NCBI GenBank assembly: GCA_033439685.1
Contig: JAUEDM010000002.1
Location: 5,766,001 to 5,830,000 of the forward strand
Length of the DNA: 64,000 bases
DNA from: Apodospora peruviana
Lineage: Eukaryota > Ascomycota > Sordariomycetes > Sordariales > Lasiosphaeriaceae
Direction: 5' to 3'
Shown: positions 62,269 to 64,000 of the stretch, one piece after another
How positions within the stretch are numbered: position 1 is the stretch's first letter
Layout: every line of letters begins with the position of its first letter
Position numbers and translations under genes: made by a program
The notes under the pieces: model-generated
The model's input: only the letters and a program-made list of their open reading frames with translations
Database searches by the model: none
Told to the model about the DNA's origin: nothing

Positions 62269-64000
62269 GTTTGCAGATCAGAAGAATTACCTGTGGAGTA
62301 GGGTCTGAAGATGATGGGATGAGAGCTGGTGATGATCAGGAATATGACTTCATGAGATGGGGCAAGCGAGGATATTTATCTACATCATAGGTAGGCACTC
62401 TATGTTGTTCGTCGATCTACGAGTAGGCCGTGGTTGGGTTAGGGAAGTCCATCGACCTTCCGGAACGAGAGATGGCCACCTGAGAGCAAGCAAGCCAAGA
62501 TGGGCTTTGGCGACATACGGAAGGAGTATGTGGCGATTCGTCGATCGGGAGACACAAGGGAACTTGTTACTGCACCGTAGGTCTCGGCGTCGCGGTGTAC
62601 AGAGGGCCATCCGGGCCAGGACGGGCAGGACACCTTCCAGGTTCGGGTTGTCTCTCCGCCGGCGACTGGATCTCGCAGTGGTGTGGTGGCGCGCGGGTGC
62701 TCCCGAGTCTACCTAGAGCAGCAAGCTCTACTGACTGTACCGTAAGTAGGTTGGGGCAAAGACACATCGATAATACCTGACATATTGGGCTCTAGTAGCC
62801 GTGCTGGACCGGACCAACTGCGCTGGACCGGACCAACTGCGCCGATCATTCCAGAAGGACCCTTGCATGATGCCACCCAGAGTGATATGTGAGGTCGCCG
62901 TGGGTGGTGCGGGATGCCAAGTTTTCGAGAAGCAAAACATGGAAAGACAAGGTTATGGGTTGGGAGATGAGCGAATAGGGGGGGGGGGGGGGGGGGGGGG
63001 GAGGTTCAAGTTGGATGAGGTAAGTGCGTGCTCGGACTACCTAGGTCTAGCTCACTGGTATATTCCGTACAGTAGTAGGTTTCGGCGTCCAAGGTCTTAG
63101 GTGCCAGTGGATAATTTGCTTGAGGAGGAATCCTGGAGAGCAAAGGAGCTAGCAAACAAGGTAGCCTCGGTATTCGGCTACGGTACGATGGGGCCTAGGG
63201 ATTTGTCGATATGACGAGATTGAAGGGGTGCGGCGGGAGTTGATAGTGGAGGCGGGAGTTGGAGTTGCTTGGCCTTGGGCTTCAATGCGAGCGATATCTC
63301 GATGCAACGCTGTCAGGGGTCTGGGCCAGGGGGGTCTTGTGATGGCGCGATCGGTTGGTTCCACAGCGGGCGGCACCTAATCGGTGGCGTTGACCGTGGG
63401 CTGCCAAGATGTGTGGGGGGGAAGTGATCTGCCGACAGGTGGTCAAAGGGTTGTTGGTCTCTTCAGTCGAGCCACAGCGTCCAGTTACTCCCCAGTCACT
63501 TCTTCACCAACGTGGCAGGTGGTATGGGAACCAAAGATCACCGGCCGTGCCAGCTCCCCCCCCAAGACTCGCTACCAGCAGTCGACTACGACCGTGAAGG
63601 CGGCAGCTCCTGATCATGGCTTAGGACGACTGATAAGCCGAAGGCGAGTTTGTGTTGCAGGTAATGTCAGTATTAAACTCGACCCTGGATGTCGGATATT
63701 CCATCATATTATTAACCGAGAACGCCCAAGGTCCCAGGACCGGGTTTCACCTACGGTCGGATATTAGGAAATATATTGTTATACAGATTTATTTTGGGCG
63801 TGAATGTTTGAGGCGCTCCTGGTATTCGCCGCTTCGGTTCCTGCATCTCCAATGCTTCTTTTGCGGGTCTTTGTCATCGGCAATCGTTTCCACATGATTG
63901 CATCTTCGGATTGGTGAAGAGACAAGCGTGATAACGGCGACGACTCCATGGTGGACACATGCGACTGGTTGCCGTCCTCAGCTGCGAATAAAGACACGCC
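62269..64000. other. Gene-poor end of window, 1.7 kb
   Basis: The first 150 bases are the protease promoter. A 24-base G run lies at 62978-63001, and GGACCGGACCAACTGCGC(T/C) occurs twice near 62807-62842. Frames on both strands are short and mutually overlapping; I support no gene. Confidence 0.5.
62978..63001. repeat. Poly-G run, 24 nt
   Basis: Twenty-four consecutive G on the plus strand in intergenic DNA, the longest homopolymer in the window. Confidence 0.95.

Overview
The window is nuclear DNA of a filamentous ascomycete. Genes are split by 50-90 nt GT-AG introns (and one GC-AG intron), coding GC is high, and the gene set includes a GH11 xylanase with a fungal CBM1, Zn2Cys6 regulators, an HSP30-type small heat shock protein, RTA1, DUF3433 and NmrA proteins. 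Together these suggest Sordariomycetes, probably Sordariales/Chaetomiaceae; the assignment rests on protein resemblance only. Exon models were spliced by hand from splice motifs and reading-frame agreement.

Layout. 0.2-13.2 kb: secreted amidohydrolase, WW/PPxY protein, zinc-knuckle-like protein, small heat shock protein, PAS hybrid histidine kinase with twin CRE sites upstream, secreted SnoaL/DUF8021-like protein, secreted class 3 lipase. 13.2-15.6 kb: gene-poor. 15.6-25.7 kb: FAD monooxygenase, membrane protein, CmcJ/AsaB-like oxygenase, Zn2Cys6 regulator and NmrA-like protein, which could be a small tailoring cluster without a backbone enzyme. 25.7-29.3 kb: gene-poor, with a minisatellite and inverted copies. 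29.4-32.2 kb: GH11-CBM1 xylanase, tRNA-Arg(ACG), esterase.

32.5-54.5 kb is an accessory island. It holds three small secreted cysteine-rich proteins (two are SH3b-like paralogues about 21 kb apart), a ThDP enzyme, a stalked membrane protein and a membrane O-acyltransferase. Among them lie four decayed genes: an ankyrin-repeat gene, a DUF3433 giant membrane protein, an atypical kinase and an NRPS-like adenylation gene. The decay is mainly by small indels, not by the C-to-T stops expected of RIP.

55.5-62.3 kb: a second FAD monooxygenase, an RTA1 transporter-like protein with a duplicated C-terminal module, a Zn2Cys6 regulator whose zinc cluster is interrupted by a 19-nt micro-exon, and a secreted proteinase K-type protease. 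62.3-64 kb holds no gene I can support.
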